The position numbers were made by a program, and so were the translations under genes. A stretch of DNA of 64,000 nucleotides, from the NCBI GenBank assembly GCA_020186115.1, contig WSYJ01000182.1, positions 248,001 to 312,000 of the forward strand, read 5' to 3'. Position 1 is the first letter of the stretch; each line of letters begins with the position of its first letter. The notes beneath the pieces are model-generated. The model had not been told where the DNA came from and did no database searches. It worked only from the letters and a program-made list of their open reading frames with translations. Shown piece by piece: positions 1-9,652 of this stretch. This DNA is from Histomonas meleagridis (lineage: Eukaryota; Parabasalia; Tritrichomonadida; Dientamoebidae).

Positions 1-609
1 GTTATATATAGGAATTTTATGATGACACGAAATGAATCAAATTTTTAACACTTTTGATAATAGTCATTTTATTACATTACAATATGTATTGTTATTAATA
101 TACCGAATATCTGGTTTTAATGTTCCAATTGTTTTGTAATTTTTATCTATTACTTTTGTATTTCTGTTAAATACTATGTTATTATTTTTATAATTATTCT
201 CTGTATTACAAATTCATGAATAAAAAATGATGAATTTCTCAATTTTTCAGTAAAAAAAATAAACAAAATTTGGTCCATCAAATTCTTTCACTAACACAAA
301 CATCAACTCAATAAAATTCATTTTTATTTAATAAATAAATAATCATCCCCATTTACTTCTCCAACGTAAACACAATAAAAAACTGATGGAGACTACTTTT
401 GATCGTTTTTAACAGAAATACCATTCAAAAAGTTGAATTTGGTGTTACGTTATTTTGCTGTAAATAATTCAAACATTCTTAAAGAATAGAAAATTTCTGA
501 GACGTTTCTCTCTTTATATAACGTCAAGTTCAAACCGACGGTTGTTGGCTGGCAAACTTTGTTGAACCAGTTTTTCTGATAAACCTCAGGTTCATTTCAC
601 TACTTATAT
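1..609. other. AT-rich intergenic DNA, window start
   Basis: No coding region is visible. The only structured parts are near the right end: GTAAATAATTCAAA at 460-473, a slightly GC-richer stretch with CCGACGGTTG at about 534-543, and an initiator-like TCACTACTTA beginning at 597, 11 nt before the downstream ATG. Confidence 0.6.
597..606 (+). promoter_or_regulatory. Initiator-like element for the 610 gene
   Basis: TCACTACTTA matches the start of the trichomonad initiator consensus TCAYTW. Its A at 599 would give an 11-nt 5' leader to the ATG at 610, the usual very short leader in this group. Confidence 0.45.
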
Positions 610-1035
610 ATGCAGCCTTCGCGTATTAAAACAGGCCGTCCGAAGTTTCACATTCGTGCTCGGTATATCAAGTATGACAATGAGATATATGAACTTGATC
701 CTAAAGGAAAGTTAATCAAAACTGACCAAATTCAACCTCAGCATATTTGTTCTAATCCGCCAAACAATGATATTAAACAAAACCTTCCAGTATCTGATAC
801 TTTAGAAGAACAACCCAAACTTAATCCAGAAGTATTTATTGAAAATAATTTTTCTTATTATAATGAATTCTATCAGAAACCTTCAGAAGAATTTAACTAC
901 TATAATTCTTTTGGACTTAATCCGTCAGAAATAATTATTGACACTTCTAATGATTGTAATTATGAATTAGACCCATTTTTTGATCCGCTAAATGATATCG
1001 ATTATTCACACTTAACATTTGGTGAAGACCTCTAA
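610..1035 (+). CDS. Hypothetical small acidic-tailed protein (141 aa)
   Basis: Family not recognised. The N-terminus is basic and carries a GRPK motif (residues 9-12) followed by a short strand-rich stretch. The C-terminal half is rich in Asn, Asp, Glu, Tyr and Phe and ends in an acidic-aromatic tail (residues about 122-141). The layout, basic short domain plus acidic/aromatic tail, resembles small transcription regulators and is loosely shared by the gene at 52489-52884, but that is inference. The ATG lies 11 nt after the A of an initiator-like TCACTACTTA, which supports this start. The stop is TAAT. No neighbour suggests a pathway. Confidence 0.6.
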   Translation: MQPSRIKTGRPKFHIRARYIKYDNEIYELDPKGKLIKTDQIQPQHICSNPPNNDIKQNLPVSDTLEEQPKLNPEVFIENNFSYYNEFYQKPSEEFNYYNSFGLNPSEIIIDTSNDCNYELDPFFDPLNDIDYSHLTFGEDL

Positions 1036-2150
1036 TTTTATTCAATTATCTTATGATAATTTTTATTTAACCACTTAATTATGTGGTGTATTTTTTAACC
1101 CATTAATGTATGGGGAAAAATAACTAAAATAATTTAAAAATTATACCCATTAATATATGGGAAAAAAATAAAATATACCCTTTGGTATAAAGGTGTATGA
1201 AAGTATTCAAGTCCATAACATGGACTTAATATAAAAATATAAACATCAGCAAAACATTCAATCTTTGAGTAAAAACTGATTTACTTAAATCTAATATTTT
1301 TTTTATAAAGAAATGAGAACCAGGAAGATAATAACATCAGTTTTCTTAAAGAAGATAATAATTTACATTTCATTCTGTTATCAAGAAATTATGAATTTCC
1401 TGTGAACAAATTATTTTTAATTAAGCGAAAGAAAATCTTTGATCACCAATTCATCAAACAATGAATTTATTATATATAAATTTTCCAATTTCATTATTAT
1501 AATTTGGTATATCAAACATTTTATTCACAAAATGAAACTAATGATATTATATATTTAATATCTAAAGATAATTCATAGTAAAGTAGAAGAAACCAACTTT
1601 TGATGAATTTTAATGTTTATATAAAAATATATTTAAACTAGACTGGCCCAAAATGACCGATTTAAATTCTTTTAATATGATATACTTCATGTTAAAATGT
1701 AATACCAAATGAAATTAAAAAAAAATGCTTACAACGAAGAAGTAATTTAAAAACATGAACTACAGTTGTAAATAATAGAAACGATACCCCAAAATGGTCT
1801 TATTATAGAAACACTTTTTTTAAATCTTTCATAATGCAATAATTTAAAGTAATTACATCTGTTCCATGCACATTTTTTGATATCAGCAAAAGAAATATTT
1901 TTCCGGAGATTTTTGTCTCATCCTTTATGTACGTCGTTTCCTATAACTTACCACAATAACATAAATATACTAAAAATATATTATAGTTAATACATAAGAC
2001 AGATTTTATATTATGTGATTTTTATTTTGGCTTATCGCTTCGACCAAAGGAACATAAAAGAACTGAAATTCCAAATTTCGACGATCATAATGAATACAAA
2101 ACGGAGTAAATTATTCAAAAAATTGAAAGACCATATTTTGGTCGTGCAAA
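1036..2150. other. AT-rich intergenic DNA without a supported gene
   Basis: No convincing coding region on either strand. It contains short repeated phrases (ACCCATTAATGTATGGG-like and ACCCATTAATATATGGG at about 1097-1162, near-palindromic) but no RNA gene that I can recognise. A 61-codon open frame at 2015-2200 overlaps the start of MAK16 in another frame and looks like chance. Confidence 0.5.
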
Positions 2151-2843
2151 ATGACTGGAAGCTGTGGAACTGCAGATGTTTTAATTTGGAATTTAATTAA
2201 AGACAATAATTGTAGGTATAGTGCTAAAACAGAGTTTCAAATATTTTGTAGAAACCCTGAAAACGTTACTGGTTTATGTGACAGAAAATCATGCCCATTA
2301 GCAAACTCACAATATGCAACAACACGTCTAGAAGGTGGTAAAATTTACCTTACAATTAAAACACCTGAAAGAGTTCATATGCCAAACAGAACATGGCAAA
2401 AAATTGAACTTCCTGAAGATAAACTTAAGGCATTTGACATAATCAATGACCACCTCCAGTATTGGGATAAGTGGTTGATTGAAAAGGTACAACAGAGATA
2501 TATTCGTATTGTTGAAACTCTCGAGAGAATGCGTGAAATGAGAAAAGCTCCAAAAGTTAAAGCACTGCCAATCAAAAAACGTGTTGAAAAGCGTAATGCA
2601 TCTCGTGAAAAGAGGGCTTTAAGCGTTGCTCATATTGAATACAGAGTGAAAGAAGAATTATTACAAAGACTTCGTGAAGGTGTCTATGGTGAGATTTACA
2701 ACCTCGAAGAAGATGCATTCAATGAAGCTCTTGATGAGTACGAGGAACCTCCTGTTGAATTTGTTGATGAGTCTGACTTCGACATCGAAGAATACGATGA
2801 TGAAGAAGACGAAAAAGAAGATGCTCAATTAGAAATGGCATAG
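2151..2843 (+). CDS. MAK16: Ribosome biogenesis protein MAK16
   Basis: Nucleolar protein needed for 60S subunit (25S/5.8S rRNA) maturation. The 230-aa protein follows the family from end to end: an early D-V-L-I-W-N motif, the Cys-rich CRNPENVTGLCDRKSCPLAN block (about residues 35-54), then SQYATTR, a Y-L-T-I-K-T-P-E-R strand, and the HLQYWDKWLIEKVQQRY segment typical of the L28e-like N-terminal domain. A basic linker follows (residues about 130-160), then an acidic C-terminal tail from about residue 200, as in other MAK16 proteins. Start: the ATG at 2151 puts the conserved D-V-L-I-W motif about 10 residues in, close to yeast and human. The stop is TAGG. Downstream lies capping protein beta, about 110 bp away on the same strand, with its own promoter element. 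Confidence 0.93.
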   Translation: MTGSCGTADVLIWNLIKDNNCRYSAKTEFQIFCRNPENVTGLCDRKSCPLANSQYATTRLEGGKIYLTIKTPERVHMPNRTWQKIELPEDKLKAFDIINDHLQYWDKWLIEKVQQRYIRIVETLERMREMRKAPKVKALPIKKRVEKRNASREKRALSVAHIEYRVKEELLQRLREGVYGEIYNLEEDAFNEALDEYEEPPVEFVDESDFDIEEYDDEEDEKEDAQLEMA

Positions 2844-2917
2844 GTTGCATATTTGAATATAAAAAATTAAAGATTAATGTAAGCTCCAATTTGTTCCATT
2901 TTGCATTTTTTTATATT

Positions 2918-2930
2918 GTAAACTATTCAA
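2918..2930 (+). promoter_or_regulatory. GTAAACTATTCAA promoter element, CAPZB
   Basis: GTAAACTATTCAA ends exactly 23 nt before the ATG at 2954. The same 13-mer sits at the same 23-nt distance before the M24B peptidase gene (35782-35794). It favours the 2954 start over upstream in-frame ATGs. Confidence 0.5.
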
Positions 2931-2953
2931 TGCAAAGAACGTTTATTTTTGCA

Positions 2954-3727
2954 ATGAGCGAAGATAAAACTGAAATAGCTCTCGATATACTTCGTCATGT
3001 TCCTCCAAATGAAACTCGTACAAATCTACTAAATATTATTTCTTTGTCACCACAACTTGCTGATACATTATTATCAACCGTTGATACTCCATTTTCAGTT
3101 GAATATGATCCAATTGCTAAAAAACAATTTATCAAATGCGAATATAATCGAGATTTTGATTCTTATAGATCACCATATACAAATAAATATTTCCCAGAAT
3201 TATCAGATGGTTATATTCCAAATCAAAGGCTTCTAGAAATTGAATCTCGTTCAAACCATGGTTTCCAAAAATACAAAGAAATGTATTATGGGAAAGATAG
3301 CGTTTTATCTGTTTATTGTTGGGAAAATGAATCAAATGAAATTTGCATAGGAATATTTATACACAAAGGATTAGAAGGTGAACTTGATGATTATTCTGAA
3401 GTTAATGGATTTATTGACAATTCCGATATAATTACAATTCGAAATTTCAGTGATGGATTATTCATTTATTCAACTAATTCTTCTTCAATTCTTTCACTTG
3501 AAGTTGAAATCGATAGGGAATCCGAACCATTTAATATATCAGGAACATTTTCTGATCATTACGAAGAAAGAAAATATGCGCAAGATGACATATCACATCT
3601 TGTAAATATTGGGGAAATCCTCGAAAGAAGATCTCCAGTGTACTATGAGAGAATAAGAGATGTATGTAAAACAAAAATGAAATCAATTCTTCAGAGAACA
3701 AAAACAAAAAAAGATCCGTATTTGTAA
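2954..3727 (+). CDS. CAPZB: F-actin capping protein subunit beta
   Basis: Beta subunit of the CapZ heterodimer, which caps actin barbed ends. The protein starts MSEDKTEIALDILRHVPP, matching the family N-terminus (S-D-x-x-x-x-x-A-L-D-L-x-R-R-L-P-P). It keeps the near-invariant CEYNRDFDSYRSPYTNKYFP block at about residues 48-67, and the C-terminal segment HLVNIGEILERRS...RDVCKTKM, equivalent to the actin-binding tentacle. An in-frame upstream ATG at 2891 is open, but it lies before the GTAAACTATTCAA element and adds a non-homologous hydrophobic leader, so 2954 is preferred. The protein is about 257 aa, slightly shorter than animal CapZ beta. No alpha subunit is present in this window. It works in the same system as the actin and alpha-actinin genes here. 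Confidence 0.93.
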   Translation: MSEDKTEIALDILRHVPPNETRTNLLNIISLSPQLADTLLSTVDTPFSVEYDPIAKKQFIKCEYNRDFDSYRSPYTNKYFPELSDGYIPNQRLLEIESRSNHGFQKYKEMYYGKDSVLSVYCWENESNEICIGIFIHKGLEGELDDYSEVNGFIDNSDIITIRNFSDGLFIYSTNSSSILSLEVEIDRESEPFNISGTFSDHYEERKYAQDDISHLVNIGEILERRSPVYYERIRDVCKTKMKSILQRTKTKKDPYL

Positions 3728-5034
3728 AATAATTTTAAAAATGATTTTAGAAATAAACAATGTCATAAGTTCCACTTTATTTTCAAGTATTTAAATTGTT
3801 GAATTAATGTTTTATATTCATTATGCCATAGTTCTACTAAAACATATTTTAAAAATCCAAATTTTTATATATGATCATGTCATAAAGTTTTCTTTCATAA
3901 TGCGTCAACAAAACCGAATTTATGTCCAATGAAGATGAAACTTGGAAAGAATAATATTATCTTGATGCATCAAGGTGACAAATGTAAAGAATTAGATAAT
4001 TTATCAGTAGCAATAATGCTTGCTGAGAATGGTGTATGTAAATCTTAAAATAGAATACATATTGTTTTTGATTCAAGCTTGGCAGCGTTGATCTACATAA
4101 GCGTCAAGCATAAACACCCTCAGCATAATTCGGGTATTCTTCCCTCAGTACGTAGAAAATATGGTAGCTAAAGATCACATTTTGTTTGATGTTGTACTGA
4201 ATAAATTCTCCAGCTGTAATATCACATTTGCTTCAAGAACTTTAATATGAATCTTGTTAAGAAGTTATGTGCTAAGTCGTCTATAAAGATTACAGTCTTC
4301 ATTTGAAAAGAATGTAATATGTTGTTCATTGGTTTATAAACACAAGCGTGTACTATCTTCTTATTAATGATTATTTTCAGACATTTCTTAATATAAGAAA
4401 TTTCTTCAGCAAATGAGCATCTTAAACAATTTTATTGGTATATTCATGTAAGCCATATGGTAAAAAAATAAAGAAAAAAAGTTTATTAATGTAAAACATT
4501 GTATAACTTACAGTATCATAAGTTAATAATATTTATTACGTTTGTTTATATATAACCTACAAAAAAATTCCTCTGGGAAAGTCACTAAGTAAATTGATTC
4601 TTGATTTCTTTTTAAGATATGTCTAAAAATCTAAAATGTTTAAAAAATAGTCACAGTGACTAGCCGATAGTAAAATTGACTTGTAATTGTACATCGAGCG
4701 ATTGTTTTCTATTCAATTTTTGAATTGATAGAAGCTTCTATTGTTGAGCTGACGTTAGCAGAACTGTAATGCACAAGTGATTATTAAATTCAAATTATAA
4801 TCAAACAATAAGATTCGTTGTTTAACAGATTGGGTCTGGTTAAAATCAAGAAATTTTTTAAAAAAAATCATTTTCAAAATGGAGATGTTTTAATAATGCA
4901 ATTCAATGTGAACTTGGCCGAAAAATTTGAATGATCACCGATTTTTCTTTTACGGTGCCGATGTGTGGCTTGAAATGAATGGACGATAGATTTTTCAAAA
5001 TATGACTAAGAAAAAATTGTAAAGAGAATTGAAT
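3728..5034. other. Intergenic region with possible decayed transposase fragment
   Basis: No intact gene. Between about 3900 and 4290 the base composition is less AT-rich. Broken plus-strand reading frames give pieces such as IHIVFDSSLAALIYISVKH and LPSVRRKYG that loosely recall DDE transposases of piggyBac type; the match is weak. A 13-nt palindromic AGTCAC-A-GTGACT occurs at about 4649-4661. The rest is featureless A/T-rich DNA. Confidence 0.3.
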
Positions 5035-5056
5035 TTTACCCAAACGTTTGGGTAAA
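5035..5056. promoter_or_regulatory. 22-bp perfect palindrome upstream of surface protein gene
   Basis: A perfect inverted repeat centred on AAACGTTT (core ACCCAAACGTTTGGGT) ends 19 nt before the ATG at 5076. It resembles paired Myb-type AACGTT half-sites. An initiator-like TCACCTCATTA follows at 5059. Likely a dimeric activator site. Confidence 0.55.
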
Positions 5057-5075
5057 TATCACCTCATTATCAAAG

Positions 5076-6761
5076 ATGCCGAAAGATTCAGCAATGGGCA
5101 TTGATTTAATCAATGAAGACCCACAAGCTAAGAACAAACAGAGAAAAACTCGAATTCTTATTGCTTGTATTTTAATTGCTATTGTTTTAATTATTATAAT
5201 CGCTGTTGTTCTTGTATTTGTTCTTAAGGATAAACAAGAACTATCTGCCAAAGTTGAAACTCTTGAATTTACTTTACCCACCAATGGTGGTATTGAGTCT
5301 GCAACTTATCTATATTCAGGAAGAATACTTGTACATTATCACATAAATGGTACTTCTGAAAATTACCTTGCTGTAATGGATGACGATGGAAAGAACTGGC
5401 AAGAAATATGGCATGGCTCAGGAATTCATTATAAAGCAAATGGATTTAGAATTATGCCTTTTACAGACAACAAACGTATTTTACTTGGTGATTACATTCT
5501 TGAATGTAGTCCTAGCATTGATAATTGTACGAAATCTGAAGCAATCCTTGTTGTATATCCTGAATTAATTGTTAACGATCCTCGAGTTTTTCTTGTATGG
5601 TCTGAGTGTATTATTTCTCAAGATGGTAATTACATTGCATGGTCAACTCTTGGTACACCATTCGGATCAATTAATTTCCTTGGCAAAATAACTCGTGGAG
5701 AAAATAACTACACATTCTCTAACGTCAAAATCATTAGCAACTCCGAGTTCTTCAAAGTAGAGGGAGAACAACTAGTTCCAATTGTAATCCGTGGAGGCGA
5801 AATTAAACAATTTTGCAAAGGTGGAACCGGCGTAACGGTCGCCGGATCAACAAACACTGGAATTGCGAAGTCAATATTCCAAGATCTCGCTTCTGAGCGT
5901 GTTACGCCATTATCCCATGAGATTGGCTATGATGAAACCACCATTTTGTCACCTGATGAAAATCTTGGAATTACAATGAGCACACGAAATTCACCTAACA
6001 CCAACTTTGCAATCCTTGGATTAGTTCCAGTTCCTAATGACGTCATTGTTACATCCACCATGAATCGATATGTATATACATTTGCGATCACAAATGTTCG
6101 CAATGGTAAACATCGCGGAAATGTTGGACCAGTGTTAACAAAAATCATGCACTCCATTGAAGATGAAAACTATCATGGCATAGCACTTCATGATCCATCT
6201 AATAATTGGACATTTTGTTCACCAATTTCATGGCATCCAAGTAGTACTAAAGCGCTTTGGCTTGAAATTGGTAATTGTGGCGAAACTAAAGGAATTCGAC
6301 GAATCCGTAAAGCACAAATTATTGGTCATACAGCACAAGAACCAGTTGCAACAAAGCCAACACCAGAGAACATATCATATGCACTCGATTTACAAGAGTT
6401 CACTAACATGTCAAATATGACATTTTCAGGAAAAGTCATCGGAAAGAACAGCGGAAGTATTTACATACAAAGAAACGCAACATATGCATATGCCAATTAT
6501 GATAATTATAGCGATGATGGAAATGTGTTTTATAATGGCGAAATGTACTTCACGCAAACAAGTGATTATGGAGGAAAACTAGTGTCAAAAGTTAATGGAA
6601 CGAAGACTGATGGCTCGACTGAAAGCGTAATGGACTTCAGGCTGACGTTCTCTTCCGGAAGCGACTTACTGTTTGATGCAGATGTGGACGGCAAGCCGAA
6701 AAGTTATGGATACGCGACATATAAAGACAGAACAATTAACGTGGATACATATAAGGATTAA
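5076..6761 (+). CDS. Type II single-pass membrane protein with large beta-rich ectodomain
   Basis: 561 aa, family not recognised with confidence. Residues 1-26 are cytoplasmic and end in a basic KQRKTR stretch. A single hydrophobic segment spans residues about 27-50, followed by a roughly 510-residue lumenal or extracellular part. That part is rich in beta-strand-like repeats, Gly/Asn turns, Cys pairs (C-S-P-S-I-D-N-C) and N-glycosylation sequons, and contains WD-propeller-like phrases (SWHPSSTKALWLEIG, ISQDGNYIAWSTLG), so a TolB- or dipeptidyl-peptidase-type beta-propeller is possible. No catalytic GxSxG is visible. The topology resembles trichomonad surface proteins. The start is supported by an initiator-like TCACCTCATTA 15 nt upstream and by a 22-bp palindrome just before it. 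The stop TAAATAAA includes a likely poly(A) signal. Confidence 0.75.
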   Translation: MPKDSAMGIDLINEDPQAKNKQRKTRILIACILIAIVLIIIIAVVLVFVLKDKQELSAKVETLEFTLPTNGGIESATYLYSGRILVHYHINGTSENYLAVMDDDGKNWQEIWHGSGIHYKANGFRIMPFTDNKRILLGDYILECSPSIDNCTKSEAILVVYPELIVNDPRVFLVWSECIISQDGNYIAWSTLGTPFGSINFLGKITRGENNYTFSNVKIISNSEFFKVEGEQLVPIVIRGGEIKQFCKGGTGVTVAGSTNTGIAKSIFQDLASERVTPLSHEIGYDETTILSPDENLGITMSTRNSPNTNFAILGLVPVPNDVIVTSTMNRYVYTFAITNVRNGKHRGNVGPVLTKIMHSIEDENYHGIALHDPSNNWTFCSPISWHPSSTKALWLEIGNCGETKGIRRIRKAQIIGHTAQEPVATKPTPENISYALDLQEFTNMSNMTFSGKVIGKNSGSIYIQRNATYAYANYDNYSDDGNVFYNGEMYFTQTSDYGGKLVSKVNGTKTDGSTESVMDFRLTFSSGSDLLFDADVDGKPKSYGYATYKDRTINVDTYKD

Positions 6762-7240
6762 ATAAAATTTATAATCTTTTCACCTTTATGTTAATTGTCC
6801 ATTTGTGAAGTATCTGGTTTAATATAATTCTAATTAGAATAATTATTAATGGAAAAACGACACAAATGTCCATATGGATTCAACATCATAAATACATATA
6901 GTTAAACTAAAAAATATTAGAATTAAATGAATACTTATGTTTGTCTCTTTGAATGTATCACTTATTCATTCAATTTAGCAAAAATTTAATATTTTAGTCA
7001 GTTTCATTTAAATATTTGTACATAAATAAAATATTAAAGATTTTTTTGAAGTGTTATCAAATAGCACAATTTTTTTTATTTCTTAATGGTCTTACCCATC
7101 CACAGTTAAGATTTTTTAAATCCTAATTAACTTCAGTAAACCATTAAATTTAAATTTTTTGTACAAAAATAAACTAAAATTAATACGAAGCAAAAATACA
7201 CAATTTTATACTTAAGTCCCAAAGTATAATAAAAATTGCT
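6762..7240. other. AT-rich convergent 3' region
   Basis: Lies between the 3' ends of two convergent genes. No coding or RNA feature is recognisable. Confidence 0.5.
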
Positions 7241-7936
7241 TTACTCAGAACCAAACAACTTTGCATATGACGGAGGGAGCTTCAGTTCTTCAGCGCCGCA
7301 GACAGCTTTAGCGATTTGAAGCGCACATCCGACAATATCTTCGTCACGGAAGAAAATGAAAACAGCTGTAAGCGGAACGTTTGACGCCCTTTTCAAGCAC
7401 TCAAAGAGTTCGCCGCGAACTGCATTCGAAAGCGCTTCTTGTGTTTCATCGTAATCTTCAAGTTGCTTAATGTTTAGTTTTGTAGCAAGAGGCCCAATTG
7501 CACGAACTGGATTTGGCCAGTCTTTGATTTGTGCATCAACACAAAAAATAGATGGGACAGATCGAAGAAATAGAATATCTTTGATATTAGTAAGTTTCGA
7601 AAAATCAATTAATTCTTTTGAATAATTCAAAATCTTACGCTTCTGGCCTGGAAGAAGAGAAGCAACACGGAGAAGAATTGCTTTGCCAAGACTTGGAAGT
7701 GAACATTCATAAACATCAATGGTTGACGCAATATGATTACTATTAGCATCAAATGGATCGGGTGACGCAACAAAGTCAAGGTTATCTGATAAAATTCGCC
7801 CAACAAATTTACCAAAAGTAAAACAAAGAATATCAATTGCAATCTGATCACAATTTGAATTGCTGCATGAAGGTACAATAAGAGTATGATCTGAAAAGTC
7901 GGAAGGTTTCGAAGACTCAGTTGGAATCCATTTCAT
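7241..7936 (-). CDS. PSMG2: Proteasome assembly chaperone 2 (PAC2) homologue
   Basis: Partner of PAC1 in assembling the alpha ring of the 20S proteasome. The 231-aa protein follows PSMG2: an N-terminal FSDHTLIVPS strand (family F-x-x-x-T-L-x-x-P), QIAIDILCFTFGKFVGRI, a D-VYECSLPS motif, the central ILFLRSVPS strand, and the diagnostic C-terminal LPPSYAKLFGSE, corresponding to I-P-S-S-W-R-L-L-F-G-S at the end of animal PAC2. Length fits (human 264 aa). Identification rests on the order of these motifs, not a search. Upstream on the coding strand is TTAACGGTCA, a Myb-like site. The stop is TAAA. A 20S beta2 subunit is encoded 12 kb away in the same window, without linkage meaning. Confidence 0.78.
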   Translation of the reverse strand: MKWIPTESSKPSDFSDHTLIVPSCSNSNCDQIAIDILCFTFGKFVGRILSDNLDFVASPDPFDANSNHIASTIDVYECSLPSLGKAILLRVASLLPGQKRKILNYSKELIDFSKLTNIKDILFLRSVPSIFCVDAQIKDWPNPVRAIGPLATKLNIKQLEDYDETQEALSNAVRGELFECLKRASNVPLTAVFIFFRDEDIVGCALQIAKAVCGAEELKLPPSYAKLFGSE

Positions 7937-7967
7937 TTTGTAAATTGGTTGGAGAAAAGTTCAGAAA

Positions 7968-7977
7968 TGACCGTTAA
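7968..7977 (-). promoter_or_regulatory. Myb-like AACGGTCA site upstream of PAC2
   Basis: TTAACGGTCA on the coding strand, about 32 nt before the ATG. The same AACGGTCA core occurs in the importin/coiled-coil divergent promoter at 12643-12651. Confidence 0.4.
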
Positions 7978-8344
7978 TTTTGAAATGGCATTTTTATTTC
8001 AATTTAAATATTTTTGCTTTCTGAGATTTTAATTTGACACGAACAAAATAGGAAATTTCCTTTTAAAGACCCAATAAAACAAACACATAAATAAATTTTT
8101 TTATTTTTTTAAAACCAAGTAGTATCCCTCAGTGCTTTAATATATTAATGTGTATAAAAATGATTATATTGATGATTATCAGATTTTGAAAAAAAGTCTA
8201 AACACAACTTTTTAATATACACTGGTTGAAAGTTTGCAAACACTCATAAAGGATCAGCAATGTGAATTTGAAATGTTTTAATCCATTAATGAACAAGCAA
8301 AGCAATAAACGTCTTTCGTTATTGTGAAGGTTTGTTTGATATCA
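7978..8344. other. Divergent intergenic region PAC2/EXOSC5
   Basis: AT-rich DNA between two divergently transcribed genes. Myb-like motifs lie at each end (TGACCGTTAA at 7968-7977; AACGTCTTTCGTTA at about 8308-8321). No RNA or coding feature is seen. Confidence 0.45.
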
Positions 8345-8950
8345 ATGAGTCGTTCCGATCGAAGACTTCCCCAAGAAGCCAGAGAAATATTTTTTCAGAA
8401 TGGAATTTGCCTAAGCTCACAGGGATCGTCTCGCTTAAAATTTGGGAATACAGAAGTTATAGCAAATATTGTTGGTCCAAAAGAATGTAGATATCATGAA
8501 ATTGAAACCAGAAAAGCAAAAATTCATGTTAAGACATTTCCAGAAATGCATGAAATTAATGACATAATCACAACTTCAGTTGAAAATTCGCTTGATTGTG
8601 CTGCATATCCAGATTCTAACATTGAAATCAGTATCACTGTTGTTTGTGACAATGGGTCTCTTGCATGCTGTGCAATTAATGCTACAATTTTAGCTCTTTT
8701 TGATGCAGGTTTAAAATTAAAGCAAAGAGTATCATCTTCATGTTTTGCAATCAAGGATGATGCAATCCTTATTGACCCCTTAAAGCGTGAGGAAGAAATT
8801 TCAGATGGTGTTGTCACATTTGCATATTCACATCATGATCACAATGTTTTTTCGACATACTTCCAAGGTTCAATTAAGCCATCTTTGATGATAGCTGCTC
8901 TCTCTAATGCTACTTGTAATCAAGAAATGTTCGAAAAATATTTTCAATAA
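8345..8950 (+). CDS. EXOSC5: Exosome RNase PH-like subunit Rrp46/EXOSC5
   Basis: A ring subunit of the RNA exosome (3'-5' RNA decay and rRNA processing). The protein (about 201 aa from this ATG) has a complete RNase PH fold: an N-terminal G-I-C-L-S-S-Q-G-S strand, FGNTEVIANIVGPKE (cf. G-x-T-x-V-L-A-x-V-x-G-P), and the SITVVCDNGSLACCAINATI segment. In that segment the family's DGSL/ACC-x-N-A hallmark is kept and the bacterial catalytic Asp context is altered, as expected for catalytically dead eukaryotic subunits. The ILIDPLKREEE strand also matches Rrp46 (L-D-P-T-x-x-E-E). Start: an open in-frame ATG exists at 8324, but MSRSDRR at 8345 fits the usual N-terminus. The stop is TAAA. AACGTC/CGTTAT motifs lie just upstream. 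Confidence 0.85.
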   Translation: MSRSDRRLPQEAREIFFQNGICLSSQGSSRLKFGNTEVIANIVGPKECRYHEIETRKAKIHVKTFPEMHEINDIITTSVENSLDCAAYPDSNIEISITVVCDNGSLACCAINATILALFDAGLKLKQRVSSSCFAIKDDAILIDPLKREEEISDGVVTFAYSHHDHNVFSTYFQGSIKPSLMIAALSNATCNQEMFEKYFQ

Positions 8951-9310
8951 AAATAAATTACCATACAATCATCCATTTCTCAAGTTCATTTTAAAAGAGA
9001 TATTATAATTTTTCTGTTTATCATGACAAAATAAGAAAAAAAAAAATTAATTTTAAATTGCATAAAAATTAGACCAACCTCCGGATGAAAAGCATCAAAA
9101 AATATATTCGGTTTGTACATTTTTTCTAAGAAAATACATTTAAATCATACATATATAGATACCAATAACAAATACCAAATTAATTTTTTTGCTTGAATTT
9201 AAACAATACACATGATGTTAATCAAGGAATAAGAAAATATGTGAATATACAGAAATGCTTTATTCCCATAAATTATTTTATTGTTTCAGTAGAAATCTGA
9301 TCTATATGCC
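8951..9310. other. AT-rich intergenic DNA
   Basis: Nothing recognisable. Only its right end carries the L37 promoter elements. Confidence 0.5.
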
Positions 9311-9333
9311 GACCGTTTATTTATTAACGGTTT
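9311..9333. promoter_or_regulatory. Inverted pair of Myb-like sites before RPL37
   Basis: GACCGTTTA (9311-9319) and AACGGTTT (9326-9333) form an inverted pair ending about 18 nt before the ATG at 9352. A pyrimidine-rich CCTTACCTTTTTAG stretch follows, which may hold the transcription start. Confidence 0.5.
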
Positions 9334-9351
9334 GGCCTTACCTTTTTAGAC

Positions 9352-9600
9352 ATGGGTGCAGGAACTCCATCATTCGGTAAACGACATAACAAGAGTCACA
9401 CAATCTGCCGTCGCTGCGGATCACGTTCATACCACATTCAAAAGGGAAGGTGCGCAAAATGTGGTTATCCAGAGGCCTCAATGCGTCATTATAACTGGGC
9501 CAAGAAAGCTCATGCCAAGCGCACACAAGGAACCGGTCGCATGTCACATCTCAAGAAATGCATGAAGAAACTTCAAGCAATTTATGCACCAAAGAAATAA
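9352..9600 (+). CDS. RPL37: 60S ribosomal protein L37 (eL37)
   Basis: A structural protein of the large ribosomal subunit. The 82-aa protein has the eL37 signature: [12 protein letters not shown] start, a zinc site made by C-R-R-C-G (residues 19-23) and C-A-K-C-G (34-38), and the basic [18 protein letters not shown] segment, close to human Y-N-W-S-A-K-A-K-R-R-N-T-T-G-T-G-R-M. Only the last few residues differ in length from animals. The codon choice is richer in G/C than its surroundings, as expected for a highly expressed gene. It has no intron. The stop is TAAA. It is convergent with the importin gene 52 bp away. Confidence 0.97.
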   Translation: MGAGTPSFGKRHNKSHTICRRCGSRSYHIQKGRCAKCGYPEASMRHYNWAKKAHAKRTQGTGRMSHLKKCMKKLQAIYAPKK

Positions 9601-9652
9601 ATCGATAATTCTTATTAATTCTTTATTTATAATTACATTCTAATAACACCTA

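Noticed and set aside
1097-1162. Near-palindromic ACCCATTAATGTATGGG phrases as a terminator or RNA
   Set aside because: Too short and imperfect, with no supporting neighbour.
2891-2953. Upstream in-frame start for capping protein beta
   Set aside because: Adds a non-homologous leader that spans the GTAAACTATTCAA promoter element.
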